Source: Crocinitomicaceae bacterium (GTDB lineage: Bacteria > Bacteroidota > Bacteroidia > Flavobacteriales_D > Crocinitomicaceae). Taken from it: DNA of 64,000 nt. Under the pieces are notes generated by a model. It did not search any database and had not been told where the DNA came from. It saw nothing but the letters and a program-made list of their open reading frames with translations. This document shows, piece by piece, positions 1 through 9,591 of this stretch (position 1 is the stretch's first letter; every line of letters starts with the position of its first letter). Both the position numbers and the translations under genes were made by a program. The stretch covers positions 231,001-295,000 of the forward strand of contig JACJYW010000006.1 of assembly GCA_020635955.1 (NCBI GenBank). Reading direction: 5' to 3'.

Positions 1-61
1 TTACGATCTGTGCATCAACATAAATGGGAACACAAATGAGAATTGCGAAAATTACACGCAT
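1..61 (-). CDS. partial secreted protein (N-terminus only)
   Basis: Reading leftwards from an ATG at 61, the frame is open to the window edge and gives about 20 residues: a short charged start (MRV), a hydrophobic stretch, then a likely signal-peptidase site after VDAQ. That is the usual shape of a Bacteroidota type I signal peptide. Everything after the signal lies outside the window, so the function cannot be judged. Its start is 60 bp from the stop of the next minus-strand gene. Confidence 0.5.
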   Translation of the reverse strand, partial: MRVIFAILICVPIYVDAQIV

Positions 62-120
62 ATTATGAGCATTATTTTAGCGCAAAAATAATGACTCCAA
101 TAAGATTGTAAAGAAATGAT

Positions 121-501
121 TTAAAGAGAATGCAACCAGTCCCTTGCGTCTAATTCCGACTCAAAGACCCTTACAGGGTGAGTAATCCCCATAATGGCAC
201 TAGCAGCATACAAGTATTCCCTAACATTCGCATCATGAGACACTAAAGCTTCTCCAATTTTTTTACGAATTCTTCCATTGAAGTAGCGTTCAGAAACATC
301 CTTACTGAACTCTATTTTACCATTAAAGATTACCAGTAATTTAAGATCACTAAGATCTTCACTGTCGAATAAATCAGTATAAGCTTTTCTTATACGTTCC
401 AGATGATGGGAATTTATAAGACAATTATTCGGATAAGTTGTTTTTATTAGGTTGTTTTCTTCTACGGCAATAAATGCACCGTCAACTTCAGTTGAATTCA
501 T
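121..501 (-). CDS. small STAS/SpoIIAA-like paralogue (copy 1 of 6)
   Basis: A 126-residue cytoplasmic protein with no signal or membrane segment. It has the plan shared by six proteins in this window: an N-terminal half of beta strands, a central hydrophobic strand (LKLLVIFNG), a helical part rich in charged residues and Ala, and a C-terminal strand plus helix ending VRVFESELDARDWLHSL. The fold looks like the small alpha/beta STAS-like proteins common in Bacteroidota (possibly DUF7793; not certain). No catalytic residues are evident. It lies 38 bp downstream of sucD on the same strand, so it may share its transcript. Role unknown. Confidence 0.75.
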   Translation of the reverse strand: MNSTEVDGAFIAVEENNLIKTTYPNNCLINSHHLERIRKAYTDLFDSEDLSDLKLLVIFNGKIEFSKDVSERYFNGRIRKKIGEALVSHDANVREYLYAASAIMGITHPVRVFESELDARDWLHSL

Positions 502-539
502 GGGTTAAAATGAAATGTATATAGATTAAATAGTGTGTT

Positions 540-1421
540 CTATGCTTTCACTCCAAGTACTTCAGCTACTTTAAGTCCAATTTCAGCAGGAGAGTCAACT
601 ACATGGATACCGTTTTCACGAAGTATTCTTTTCTTAGCATCAGCCGTATCATTCTCACCACCAACAATTGCACCGGCATGACCCATTGTTCTTCCTTTTG
701 GAGCTGTTACACCAGCAATGAAACCAACCACTGGTTTTTTATTTCCGGTTGAAGAGATCCACTCAGCAGCTTGAGCCTCTAAGTTTCCACCAATTTCTCC
801 GATCATAACAATTGCTTCAGTATCTGGATCATCCATCAATAATTGAACAGCTTCTTTAGTAGTTGTTCCAATGATAGGGTCACCACCAATTCCGATAGCA
901 GTAGTAATTCCTAATCCTGCTTTCACCACCTGATCAGCAGCTTCATAAGTCAAAGTTCCTGATTTTGAAACAATCCCTACATTACCTTTTTTAAAGATGA
1001 ATCCAGGCATAATTCCAACTTTAGCTTCATCAGCAGTAATAACTCCAGGACAATTTGGCCCGATCAATCTGCAATCAAAGTTCTTGATATATTCTTTTGC
1101 TTTGATCATGTCTTTCACTGCAATTCCTTCAGTAATAGCTATGATTACCTTGATACCTGCATCAGCAGCTTCCATAATGGCATCAGCAGCAAAAGCTGGC
1201 GGAACAAAAATGATAGAAACATCAGCTCCGGTTTGTTTAACAGCTTCTTCAACCGTATTGAATACAGGTTTATCAAGATGTTTTTGACCACCTTTTCCCG
1301 GAGTAACACCACCAACAACGTTCGTTCCATATTCGATCATTTGACCAGCATGGAATGTTCCTTCACCTCCTGTAAAACCTTGTACAATTACTTTTGAATC
1401 CTTGTTTACTAAAACTGACAT
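540..1421 (-). CDS. sucD: succinyl-CoA synthetase (ligase) alpha subunit
   Basis: At 293 residues this is the normal length for the alpha subunit, which with SucB converts succinyl-CoA to succinate with NTP formation in the TCA cycle. The N-terminal Rossmann CoA-binding domain begins SVLVNKDSKVIVQGFTG. The signature IGPNCPGVI, the GIGGDPIIGTT loop and the GHAGAIVGG segment, whose His is the phosphorylated residue in the family, are all present. No sucB is adjacent, which is common in Bacteroidota where the two subunits are often unlinked. It is transcribed away from mnmE. Confidence 0.97.
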   Translation of the reverse strand: MSVLVNKDSKVIVQGFTGGEGTFHAGQMIEYGTNVVGGVTPGKGGQKHLDKPVFNTVEEAVKQTGADVSIIFVPPAFAADAIMEAADAGIKVIIAITEGIAVKDMIKAKEYIKNFDCRLIGPNCPGVITADEAKVGIMPGFIFKKGNVGIVSKSGTLTYEAADQVVKAGLGITTAIGIGGDPIIGTTTKEAVQLLMDDPDTEAIVMIGEIGGNLEAQAAEWISSTGNKKPVVGFIAGVTAPKGRTMGHAGAIVGGENDTADAKKRILRENGIHVVDSPAEIGLKVAEVLGVKA

Positions 1422-1538
1422 ATTCTATTTTTTTGTTGTGCCCTCAAAATTATACTTTTGCTTCATTAAAACAAAGCTTATTTGAAAGAACATTTTCAAA
1501 AGTTATTATTACTTGAAAATCAGCACTAATTTTGTCTG

Positions 1539-2912
1539 GTGAAATTTGAAGATCCTAACGATACAATCTGCGCACTGAGCACTCCTCAGGGGAATGGAGC
1601 TATTGCTTTGATAAGACTTTCAGGCAAGCAAGCCATTAATATTGTTAACAAGATCTTTTCCAGAGAACTTTCAGATAAGCAATCTCACACCGCACATTTT
1701 GGTTCAATTAAACAAAATGAACAGGTACTGGATGAAGTGCTCGTTACCATATTTCGTAACCCACACAGTTTTACTGGTGAGGACTTAGTAGAAATTGGAT
1801 GCCATGGTTCAGTTTATATTCAATCTGAGATCTTAAAGCTATTATTGGCTCAAGGGGCAAGAATGGCAGGACCTGGAGAATTTTCACTTAGGGCTTTTAT
1901 CAATGGTAAAATGGACCTTTCTCAGACTGAAGCTGTTGCGGATCTCATAGCTTCTCGTTCAGCTGCTTCCCACAAAATTGCCATGCATCAAATGCGCGGT
2001 GGATTTTCAAAAGAGATCTCCGAACTGCGTCAGGAATTAATGAATTTTGCTTCATTGATAGAGTTGGAACTTGATTTCTCAGAGGAAGATGTGGAGTTTG
2101 CAGATAGAACACAACTTAATGATCTTCTGGATAAAGTCAAAACTAAGGTTTCGAGCTTGTTGAAATCTTTCAGATATGGAAACGCACTAAAAAATGGCGT
2201 TCCTGTAGCTATAGTAGGTGCTCCAAACGCCGGTAAATCAACCTTGTTAAATGCTTTACTGAATGAGGACAAGGCTATTGTGAGCGATATAGCAGGCACA
2301 ACAAGAGATGTCATAGAAGATACCATGATCATTGACGGAATTGAATTCAGATTCATTGATACAGCAGGGATCCGTGAAACAAAAGATAAGATCGAATCTG
2401 AAGGAATAAGAAAAGCTTTTGATAAGATCAAAACGGCAAGGATCATTTTGTTGTTATTTGATACGGAAGGATCTTCAGAACAAGAGATCATAGACCAGAT
2501 CAGTTTATTCGAAAAAAGAAGTGTTTTACCAGGTCAAAAATTGATCTGTTTATTCAATAAAGCCGACAGAATAGATAAAGAGAAGTTGTTAAGTCTGAAA
2601 GATGTTGGATTATTTATATCAGCAAAAAGGGGGGATGAGCTTGATGAGTTAAAGAGTATTCTTGTAGATCAGATTAAAACAGGTGATGAACAATTCGATA
2701 CGGTAGTTACAAACATTCGTCATTTTGAGATCCTTCAAAAATGTGACAGCTCAATTGAAAAGATCAAGCAAGGACTGGAAATGAATATTCCGGGGGATCT
2801 TCTCGCTATGGATATTAGAGAGACTATGGATCTGCTTGGGGAAATTACTGGTGAAATCAGCTCTGATGAACTATTGGGTAATATTTTTGCCAATTTTTGT
2901 ATTGGGAAATAG
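1539..2912 (+). CDS. mnmE: tRNA uridine-5-carboxymethylaminomethyl modification GTPase MnmE
   Basis: A 457-residue GTPase that works with MnmG to install cmnm5 at U34 of tRNAs. It has an N-terminal folate-binding domain (NDTICALSTPQGNGAIALIR), a helical domain, an inserted G domain with GAPNAGKS at residues 227-234, TTRD, DTAG and NKAD, and the invariant C-terminal CIGK at 454-457. The start is GTG at 1539; the family's conserved N-terminus (NDTICAL) begins only seven residues later, so no later start is possible. A TAATTTTG box ends four bases upstream of this GTG, suggesting a very short or absent leader. Confidence 0.97.
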   Translation: MKFEDPNDTICALSTPQGNGAIALIRLSGKQAINIVNKIFSRELSDKQSHTAHFGSIKQNEQVLDEVLVTIFRNPHSFTGEDLVEIGCHGSVYIQSEILKLLLAQGARMAGPGEFSLRAFINGKMDLSQTEAVADLIASRSAASHKIAMHQMRGGFSKEISELRQELMNFASLIELELDFSEEDVEFADRTQLNDLLDKVKTKVSSLLKSFRYGNALKNGVPVAIVGAPNAGKSTLLNALLNEDKAIVSDIAGTTRDVIEDTMIIDGIEFRFIDTAGIRETKDKIESEGIRKAFDKIKTARIILLLFDTEGSSEQEIIDQISLFEKRSVLPGQKLICLFNKADRIDKEKLLSLKDVGLFISAKRGDELDELKSILVDQIKTGDEQFDTVVTNIRHFEILQKCDSSIEKIKQGLEMNIPGDLLAMDIRETMDLLGEITGEISSDELLGNIFANFCIGK

Positions 2913-2978
2913 TAGATTCCTAGTTGAATTCACTTAAGACAGTTGCTCTTTTTTATTACCTTTCTTTAAAACTATAGT

Positions 2979-3818
2979 ATGCCTTGCCCACCGGACGACC
3001 TCCATTTAAGACAACAGCAAATTGACCAGGAAAATAGAGAGCGGGCAGAATTCGAAGCTGTTGAATCCTTGTTTTTGGAATGCCTGCCCTTTGATGATAA
3101 TGGAGGTGAATTGAATGTTCAACGACTAAAGGACCTTCTTATGTTTCAGGATAAGATCCTTTGGATTAACGTATACCTGCTTAAATTGAATCTTAACGAT
3201 CAATGCCCAGAAAATATTAGATCAAGATTTGAAGCTGAAAAAGAGAATTGTAGATCATACCTGCAAAAGAAAAACTATAAACCGCGAAATTCAGTCAATC
3301 CAGAATTCTTCAAAAAATCTCCAATTATGCTCAAATACGAGGAGTATGAACTGGAAAAAAATATTCGCGATTCAATACCTGATCTTGAAAAAGTAATCAA
3401 TCAGTCTGATATTTTCATTCTTATGCTTCCTGAGGTACCAATCAACAAAATGAATTTATTGGGATGGAATAGGAAATTGAATATTGCTCGAAATTTTCTA
3501 AATGAAAATCGACATAAGGAACCAATAGAAATATATAGTGAAACAGAGGTACATCTGTGCAATCTGAGAGGCTTCTTAGCCAGGATCTACTTTGAATATC
3601 GAAAGGATGTTGACAGCATTTTATTTGATGATGCTTTTTTAAAACAGATTGAAAAGCACAAGAAGCATAGAGATGAGGACAGAATAGAAAGAATTATGTC
3701 AATCGAGAAGTTGATATCTGATGCTAAGACAGATGATGAGAAGTCCGTTGCTATTGAACTACGCAAAAAATTAAATAGTATAGGGCTAAACGAGTGGTTG
3801 TTTGGTATTGATGTTTAG
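2979..3818 (+). CDS. hypothetical charged helical protein
   Basis: A 279-residue protein that I do not recognise. It has no signal peptide and no membrane segment. The N-terminal 30 residues are Gln/Glu-rich (LRQQQIDQENRERAEFEAVE), the middle is mostly helical with many Lys/Glu pairs, and the C-terminal third is strongly charged (KHKKHRDEDRIERIM). It follows mnmE by 66 bp on the same strand, but no functional link is evident. Confidence 0.7.
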   Translation: MPCPPDDLHLRQQQIDQENRERAEFEAVESLFLECLPFDDNGGELNVQRLKDLLMFQDKILWINVYLLKLNLNDQCPENIRSRFEAEKENCRSYLQKKNYKPRNSVNPEFFKKSPIMLKYEEYELEKNIRDSIPDLEKVINQSDIFILMLPEVPINKMNLLGWNRKLNIARNFLNENRHKEPIEIYSETEVHLCNLRGFLARIYFEYRKDVDSILFDDAFLKQIEKHKKHRDEDRIERIMSIEKLISDAKTDDEKSVAIELRKKLNSIGLNEWLFGIDV

Positions 3819-3933
3819 TAACTAATTGTACAAAATCTAATTAAAATGTAGATTGAATTTGTTTTAAGAAGAAGAAAATAGAATGTGTAGTTCCTGAGTA
3901 ATCTAATTTCAACTACCAGATTGACAATTAATC

Positions 3934-4713
3934 TCATTCAAAATCAACTTTATGCAGCATTAATCCGGATGAAGGAGCAATTCTTTTCATTTGCTGGCCA
4001 TCTATATCTTTTAAGGATTGCTTGAGCTCTTCTAAGCTTAATTCATGGTTGCCAATATCCACTAAAGCACCCATCATTAAACGTACCTGATACCTTAAAA
4101 ATCCTTTAGCCCTTACTTTGAAAACATAGGAAATTTCCGGATCGTAGTTCGTAAAAACCCTATCATTTTTAATGATTTCTGCACTCAAAACCTCCCTTAC
4201 AAAATCTGTGTTTTTATTGTTTTTTGCCGCATATCTTTTGAAGTTATGTTGTCCCAGGAATAGGGTAGCAGCCTCTTTCATTAGATCCACGTCTAAATTC
4301 GCACCGAAATTAAGAATATAGGGGGCAACAAAAGGGTGATTCTTTTCACCAAAATTGAAGTAATAATGATATTCCTTTGCTTTAGAATGCTGCAGAATAT
4401 TGAATTCTGTGTTTACTTCTTCAATTGAATTCAATCGAATATCAGAAGGTAAGTTACTGTTAAATAAGATCTGAAAGCTATTAAGGTCGAGTTCTTCATT
4501 TGCAAAAAGTTCAAAAACAAAATCGTCTGCTGAGACTTTGGCGTCTGTTCTTCCTGAACCTAAGGTTTTGAAGTTTTCATGCTTAAAAATGAAAGTAAAG
4601 GTCTTATCAATCATTCCTTGAACAGTCTTCAGATTGGGCTGTTTTTGCCATCCATGATAGCGGAATCCCAAGAATTCAATGCGAAATAGATAGAATTTCT
4701 GCCAATTAGCCAT
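3934..4713 (-). CDS. truA: tRNA pseudouridine(38-40) synthase TruA
   Basis: A 259-residue TruA-family enzyme converting uridines 38-40 of the tRNA anticodon stem to pseudouridine. The catalytic Asp is D57 in GSGRTDAKVSA. Other family markers are FRYHGWQKQPNLKTVQG near the N-terminus and the late RYQVRLMMGALVDIG. Its ATG abuts the stop codon of the upstream SDR-like gene (zero spacing), so the two are probably cotranscribed. Confidence 0.95.
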   Translation of the reverse strand: MANWQKFYLFRIEFLGFRYHGWQKQPNLKTVQGMIDKTFTFIFKHENFKTLGSGRTDAKVSADDFVFELFANEELDLNSFQILFNSNLPSDIRLNSIEEVNTEFNILQHSKAKEYHYYFNFGEKNHPFVAPYILNFGANLDVDLMKEAATLFLGQHNFKRYAAKNNKNTDFVREVLSAEIIKNDRVFTNYDPEISYVFKVRAKGFLRYQVRLMMGALVDIGNHELSLEELKQSLKDIDGQQMKRIAPSSGLMLHKVDFE

Positions 4714-6261
4714 TTACCAATCTATCGGACGATAGTCTTTTAGGAATTTACCACACCAATGTTTACCTGTATTAATGCCATCAATTAAAGGATCCAATAC
4801 TCTGGCAGCACCATCAACAATATCCAAAGGGGGTTGAAAATCATGTTTCTCTTGCTTTTCTTTTGCCAATTGAACCGGATCTTCGTCTGTAACCCAACCA
4901 GTGTCAACAGCATTCATATATACACCATCCTTTGCAAACTCTGCTGCTGATGTGTGCGTCAACATATTTAATGCCGCTTTGGCCATATTGGTGTGAGGAT
5001 GTCGCGCAATTTTATGGAAACGGTGAAATTTACCCTCCATGGCAGAAACGTTGATAATGTGCTTCTTACCCGTGTTTTCTTTACGCATTAGTTTAGATAA
5101 CTCATTGCACAATACAAAAGGAGCTATTGAATTTACCAATTGAACTTCAATCATCTCTGTGTTTTCAATCTCTCCTAATTTTAAACGCCAACTGTTGGTT
5201 GTTCTCAAATCTACTTGCTGCAAATCAGCATCTAGCTTACCTTCAGGAAAGACCTCTTCTGCTTTTAGTGAATTGTCAAAACTGTATGGGATCTGTGATA
5301 GTTTAGCAGATGCTCTGAGTCCAATTCCGGGCTCATTAACATGCCAGTTCACACGCAAATCATTTGTTTTATTGTTTGAATCGCTTAAATCACCCTGACC
5401 AAGCATATTAAGGCATTCATAGTGTGTAGACAATACATTTTTCACGTCTTCAGAAAGCTCCGATAATGGTTTTTCTTCTTTCTCCATCAGATGCAGATAA
5501 AAACCCGCTGGTCTTCTGACAGTTTGTGCCGCATTATTGATGAGAATATCTAAACGGTCGTAACGTTGCTCAATGTATTTACAAAACAATTCAACACTTG
5601 GAATGTGTCTTAGATCTAAGCCATGTACTTTCAAACGATCTTTCCATATATGGAAATCCTCTTCCTTTGAAAATCGCTCTGCAGAATCAACTGGAAATCG
5701 CGTAGTGGCAACAACCGTGGCGCCGGCTCTCAACAATATCAACGTTGTATGATATCCGATTTTCAATCTAGAACCCGTTACAACTGCTACCTGACCAGTA
5801 AGATCACATGTTTGAAAGCGCTTGGCATAATTGAAATCACCACATTCAGTACACATGTTATCGTAAAAATGATGCAACTTGGTGTAAACTACTTTGCATA
5901 CGTAACAGTTTCTAGGGGACTCTAATTCAGGTGTTTCCGATTGATCAGGGATGTCTAAAAATTTAGGCGCAATAAAAATGGCTTCTTCTCTTGCTGATCG
6001 AATACCTGTTTGTTTCCTTGCATGCTTATCACGCTCAACCATCTTACGTTTAGCTGCTTTTTTCGCATCTTTCTTACGTTTGATGTATTCATCCTTGGAT
6101 GGGCGAGAAAGTGCTCCGGCAGCTTTCATTAAAGCCACTCTTTTTTCTTCTGGCAACTCAAATAATTCGTCTGAGTTGGACACCAATCCTTCAAGAATGG
6201 CAATGCACTTGTCAATTTCTTCTTGACTCAATTGTGAATTATGTGCTTCTTTCTCAGACAT
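4714..6261 (-). CDS. divergent SDR-family protein with N-terminal zinc-binding region
   Basis: The Rossmann part has VAVVTGSRLKIGYHT (dinucleotide-binding loop) and ILINNAAQT (the SDR NNA motif). An N-terminal extension of about 150 residues precedes it, with a Lys-rich helix and four cysteines (C119, C122, C137, C140 from the ATG start) in a CxxC-x14-CxxC zinc-ribbon pattern. The Ser of the catalytic triad is present (INVSAMEG), but where YxxxK is expected the sequence reads TNMAKAALNML, so the catalytic Tyr appears to be Thr. About 515 residues, twice a typical SDR. The upstream TTG start lies upstream of a promoter-like box and the ATG at 6261 fits better. Substrate unknown; activity may be lost or altered. 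Confidence 0.85.
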   Translation of the reverse strand: MSEKEAHNSQLSQEEIDKCIAILEGLVSNSDELFELPEEKRVALMKAAGALSRPSKDEYIKRKKDAKKAAKRKMVERDKHARKQTGIRSAREEAIFIAPKFLDIPDQSETPELESPRNCYVCKVVYTKLHHFYDNMCTECGDFNYAKRFQTCDLTGQVAVVTGSRLKIGYHTTLILLRAGATVVATTRFPVDSAERFSKEEDFHIWKDRLKVHGLDLRHIPSVELFCKYIEQRYDRLDILINNAAQTVRRPAGFYLHLMEKEEKPLSELSEDVKNVLSTHYECLNMLGQGDLSDSNNKTNDLRVNWHVNEPGIGLRASAKLSQIPYSFDNSLKAEEVFPEGKLDADLQQVDLRTTNSWRLKLGEIENTEMIEVQLVNSIAPFVLCNELSKLMRKENTGKKHIINVSAMEGKFHRFHKIARHPHTNMAKAALNMLTHTSAAEFAKDGVYMNAVDTGWVTDEDPVQLAKEKQEKHDFQPPLDIVDGAARVLDPLIDGINTGKHWCGKFLKDYRPIDW

Positions 6262-6278
6262 TGCCTTATTTGATTTTG

Positions 6279-6286
6279 CAAAGATA
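6279..6286 (-). promoter_or_regulatory. Bacteroidota -7 box (TATCTTTG)
   Basis: Minus-strand TATCTTTG matches the TAnnTTTG consensus and would start transcription about 14 bases before the ATG of the SDR-like gene at 6261. No clean TTTG is seen at the expected -33 distance, so the support is from the -7 box and its position only. Confidence 0.4.
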
Positions 6287-6443
6287 TCAATCAATTCTAA
6301 CAATTATAAAGTGATTATTTTAATCTTTTACTCCTGCAGATATGTCAGTTCTACATTTTTGATCTTTTCTTAAAATGAATTGCATAAATCCTTAATTTCA
6401 CGGTTCTCAAATCATTTGAATCGGCAAATAAACAGCCTCCTAC

Positions 6444-7160
6444 ATGACAAAATCCAGAGACATTGTCTTTCTAGAAGGACCAAGATCAAGAGCTAAAGAA
6501 TTTTTCTTTTTGTGGCGCGTGGCCATTGAATTCATTAAAGGATTTAGAAAACTACATTTTGTTGGACCCTGCGTTACTGTTTTTGGGTCTGCAAGATTTA
6601 AAGAAGATCATCCCTATTATAAAATGGCACAAGAGGTAGGAGCGGGTGTGGCTGAAAAGGGTTTTACAGTCATGACGGGTGGCGGACCAGGAATTATGGA
6701 AGCGGCCAATAGAGGAGCGAAAGATGTAGGAGGAAGATCAGTTGGTTGCAATATTGAATTGCCTATGGAGCAGCATCCAAATCCTTATTTAGATAGATGG
6801 GTGAATATTGAATTCTTCTTTGTTCGTAAGGTTTTACTATCTAAATATTCGTACGCATATATTGTATTGCCTGGAGGTTTTGGGACCATGGATGAGTTAT
6901 TTGAAGCATTAACCTTGATCCAAACGAAGAAAATGGACAAATTTCCGGTAGTTGTTATGGGAACCGAATATTACAGGGAACTTCAAGAACATTTGGAATT
7001 GTTAAAGAAGCATCAAACTATTGATCCGGAAGATCTTAACCTCATGTTTGCAACCGATTCTGTTGAAGAAGCTGTAGAATATATAAGTTCCGTTATACAT
7101 ACCTATGGTTTGAAAACAAAGAAAAGATTCAAGCCCTTCAGAATACTCGGAGAGCGTTAA
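6444..7160 (+). CDS. LOG-family protein (TIGR00730 type)
   Basis: A 238-residue Rossmann-like protein with both LOG-family signatures: GGGPGIMEAANRGA and PGGFGTMDELFEALT (PGGxGTxxE). Family members are cytokinin-riboside-monophosphate phosphoribohydrolases or related nucleotide-processing enzymes. In Bacteroidota the real substrate is generally unknown. It is slightly longer than the 190-residue plant-like LOGs because of an N-terminal extension of about 40 residues. It stands alone, divergent from the SDR gene and convergent with the antiporter. Confidence 0.9.
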   Translation: MTKSRDIVFLEGPRSRAKEFFFLWRVAIEFIKGFRKLHFVGPCVTVFGSARFKEDHPYYKMAQEVGAGVAEKGFTVMTGGGPGIMEAANRGAKDVGGRSVGCNIELPMEQHPNPYLDRWVNIEFFFVRKVLLSKYSYAYIVLPGGFGTMDELFEALTLIQTKKMDKFPVVVMGTEYYRELQEHLELLKKHQTIDPEDLNLMFATDSVEEAVEYISSVIHTYGLKTKKRFKPFRILGER

Positions 7161-7185
7161 TTTATTTCTTCACACTTAAGTTTAT

Positions 7186-8151
7186 CTATCCCTGATTATA
7201 AACCAGATAAACTACATAAGCCGCATATATTAGGATAAAAAATACACCATTGAATCTATCAATGTGATTTCGTTTTCCTATAGCCAATGCTACAATTAAT
7301 AATGAGCTTGCTATCAGCACCATTAAAATATCTGCATTATTCGCCGGGATAAAGTCTAATGGCTTAATTACCGAACTAAGCCCAAGTATCCATAGAATAT
7401 TGAATATGTTGGATCCAACCACATTTCCAACTGCTATATCTGTATTCTTCTTATAGGCCGCAACTGCGGATGTAGCCAGTTCAGGTAAAGATGTTCCTAC
7501 GCCGACTATGGTCAAACCTATCAGAGATTGACTGAGGTCAAAATACTCTGCAATATAAATGGCACCATCCACAATCCATTTCCCTCCTAGAAATAACGCA
7601 ACACAGCCTAATAAAATTAGACCCGCGGCTTTGTAGAAATTTGTTGATTCAGGTTTGGCTGAATTTGTTTCTTCCAATTCCATTCCTGTTCGTGCAATGT
7701 AGAATACATAAACCATGAAGAGAATAAAAAAGAATAACAAAATTGCACCTTCAACACGACTTAATTGATTTGGAGTGCTTTCAAATGGAAGCATTGAATT
7801 TACGAAGAAACCTATTGATAGTACTGCTATGATCGAAAAAGGAATCTCGGACAAAACAGTATTATTTCGAATGGGTAGTGGAAAAATAATGGCTGAAAGC
7901 CCCAGGATCAGCAAAATGTTTGCAATATTACTTCCTAGGACATTGCCTACAGCTAATTCAGTGTTTCCGTCAATGCTGGCCAATAAACTCACAAAAAGTT
8001 CCGGCATTGATGTTCCGAAGGATACAATGGTTAATCCAATAACCATTTGAGAGATACCGTAATGTGAGGCGATAGCTGATGCACCTTTAACTAGCAGGTC
8101 TGCTCCTTTTATCAGGATTACAAAACCTATAACAAATAAAACAATTGTCAT
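7186..8151 (-). CDS. calcium/sodium antiporter (CaCA family, YrbG-like)
   Basis: A 321-residue inner-membrane protein with about ten membrane helices in two inverted halves. The two alpha-repeats are clear: GTSMPELFVSLLAS in the first half and GTSLPELATSAVAA in the second, each followed by a GNVxGSNIxNI segment. These residues bind the cation in the CaCA superfamily. The predicted role is Ca2+ (or K+)/Na+ exchange. It is a single gene, convergent with the LOG gene. Confidence 0.93.
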   Translation of the reverse strand: MTIVLFVIGFVILIKGADLLVKGASAIASHYGISQMVIGLTIVSFGTSMPELFVSLLASIDGNTELAVGNVLGSNIANILLILGLSAIIFPLPIRNNTVLSEIPFSIIAVLSIGFFVNSMLPFESTPNQLSRVEGAILLFFFILFMVYVFYIARTGMELEETNSAKPESTNFYKAAGLILLGCVALFLGGKWIVDGAIYIAEYFDLSQSLIGLTIVGVGTSLPELATSAVAAYKKNTDIAVGNVVGSNIFNILWILGLSSVIKPLDFIPANNADILMVLIASSLLIVALAIGKRNHIDRFNGVFFILIYAAYVVYLVYNQG

Positions 8152-8331
8152 TGGATGATTAAATTAAAATGATTGTTTGAATTGGTGACTATTGACACTC
8201 GTTGTCACCTTTCAGCTTAGAAAAATTTGTACATCAAATGTATGAAACAAGTAGATAAGATGAAGAATATTTGAAACTATTTTTTTCTTTTTCTATCAAG
8301 ATTAGAAAATACCAATTCCTTTCATTTTTCA

Positions 8332-9528
8332 TTAATCAGAGAGGAAAGAACTATACGCTAAATGTGTCAGTAAAAACCGTTTATCTAGCATCCAATCAGG
8401 TAAATACCGTGGTTTTTCAACCAGACCCAGATCCCGGAAATGTTCAACAATCGGAATATCATCTAAACCTAGTTTACCACAGAACAACAGATCTATAGCA
8501 TCAAGATTTCCTTGTTCCATGCAATCTCTCAGGAACTTGTGTACCCTGATAAAACCGTCCAGGTAAACGATATCTTTTGTAAAAGGAGCGCCACCAGTGA
8601 TCACACCACCTCTAAATACACGTTTAGCATTATTGAATGCAGCATCTTTACTTGTGGTTCTTTCTTCATAAAATCTATATACATCAATGAAATCAGCACC
8701 TTCAACTGCCATTTGATTCGCAAGAACTCTATCGGTTAGGCGCATTACCCTGTCAAGATCTATATGACCTGTAATGTACTCGGCAAAAACGGCTATTCCT
8801 TCCTGCGTTTTCGTGGTGCCGGCATGGTTTTCACTCAATATTTTTAAATGTGGTTGTAGTTTACCGTTAATGGAAGTACCCACATGGATTGCTGCTTCAT
8901 GCTCAATCAGCTGATTTACATCCTTTTCAGTGAATTGTGCCGTTGATCTGATTTTGATCCTTCTGCTTCCAGCAATGGCTTTTGAAGGCATTTTGTCATC
9001 CATCACAACTTCAGGAGCATTTTCACCGAACATTTCTATAACTGCAGATTTCATTCTTGAGGCCATATGTTCAGCATCCACTTCTTCTAATGGTTCTCCC
9101 AAATGCATATCCGTAACGTGATCAAAAATATGGTCAAAATGCTTTGCCAAATCAAGTGCAGATCTATCTTCACCTGGAAGAGGTTCAGTAGGTTCTCCGT
9201 ACAATTCCTTGGAATATTTAAAAAAATCATGGGTACCTCTAGAAGCCAGCATCATTGATGAACTCTCAATGCGATCAGCAATACGATTAGCCCAAACATG
9301 CACCGGATCATTAGAATTTGTTAGTTTCCTTATTTGACGGATCTGATACAATACATCTTTCGGATCGTATGCTTCATACTCAATAGATGGAAGTTTCTGG
9401 GCATTGTGTTTTAAAAAATCATCCTTCACTTCAACCGGCCACTCTACACTCCTTAATATTCTTACAGTTGATGCTGCTTTTTCAAGCATATCACTTAACT
9501 GTATGATGTGTTCTTTTTCTGTGATCAT
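8332..9528 (-). CDS. DUF1704 (QEGLA-motif) metallopeptidase-like protein
   Basis: About 398 residues from the ATG at 9528; a TTG lies two codons upstream. It has HEAAIH (HExxxH), residues 212-217 counted from that TTG, followed by TQEGIAVFAEY with Glu 245. This matches the DUF1704 family, annotated in bacteria as flavohaemoglobin expression-modulating QEGLA protein. From memory, the same family includes the vertebrate microtubule tyrosine carboxypeptidase MATCAP, whose zinc ligands are these His and Glu residues. It is probably a cytoplasmic zinc peptidase of unknown substrate. It diverges from the aldehyde dehydrogenase, with 63 bp between starts. Confidence 0.88.
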   Translation of the reverse strand: MITEKEHIIQLSDMLEKAASTVRILRSVEWPVEVKDDFLKHNAQKLPSIEYEAYDPKDVLYQIRQIRKLTNSNDPVHVWANRIADRIESSSMMLASRGTHDFFKYSKELYGEPTEPLPGEDRSALDLAKHFDHIFDHVTDMHLGEPLEEVDAEHMASRMKSAVIEMFGENAPEVVMDDKMPSKAIAGSRRIKIRSTAQFTEKDVNQLIEHEAAIHVGTSINGKLQPHLKILSENHAGTTKTQEGIAVFAEYITGHIDLDRVMRLTDRVLANQMAVEGADFIDVYRFYEERTTSKDAAFNNAKRVFRGGVITGGAPFTKDIVYLDGFIRVHKFLRDCMEQGNLDAIDLLFCGKLGLDDIPIVEHFRDLGLVEKPRYLPDWMLDKRFLLTHLAYSSFLSD

Positions 9529-9591
9529 ATGCAATTAAAATTATGACAATTTTTCATTAATTTCATTTACTCATATAAAAGAATAATCTTC

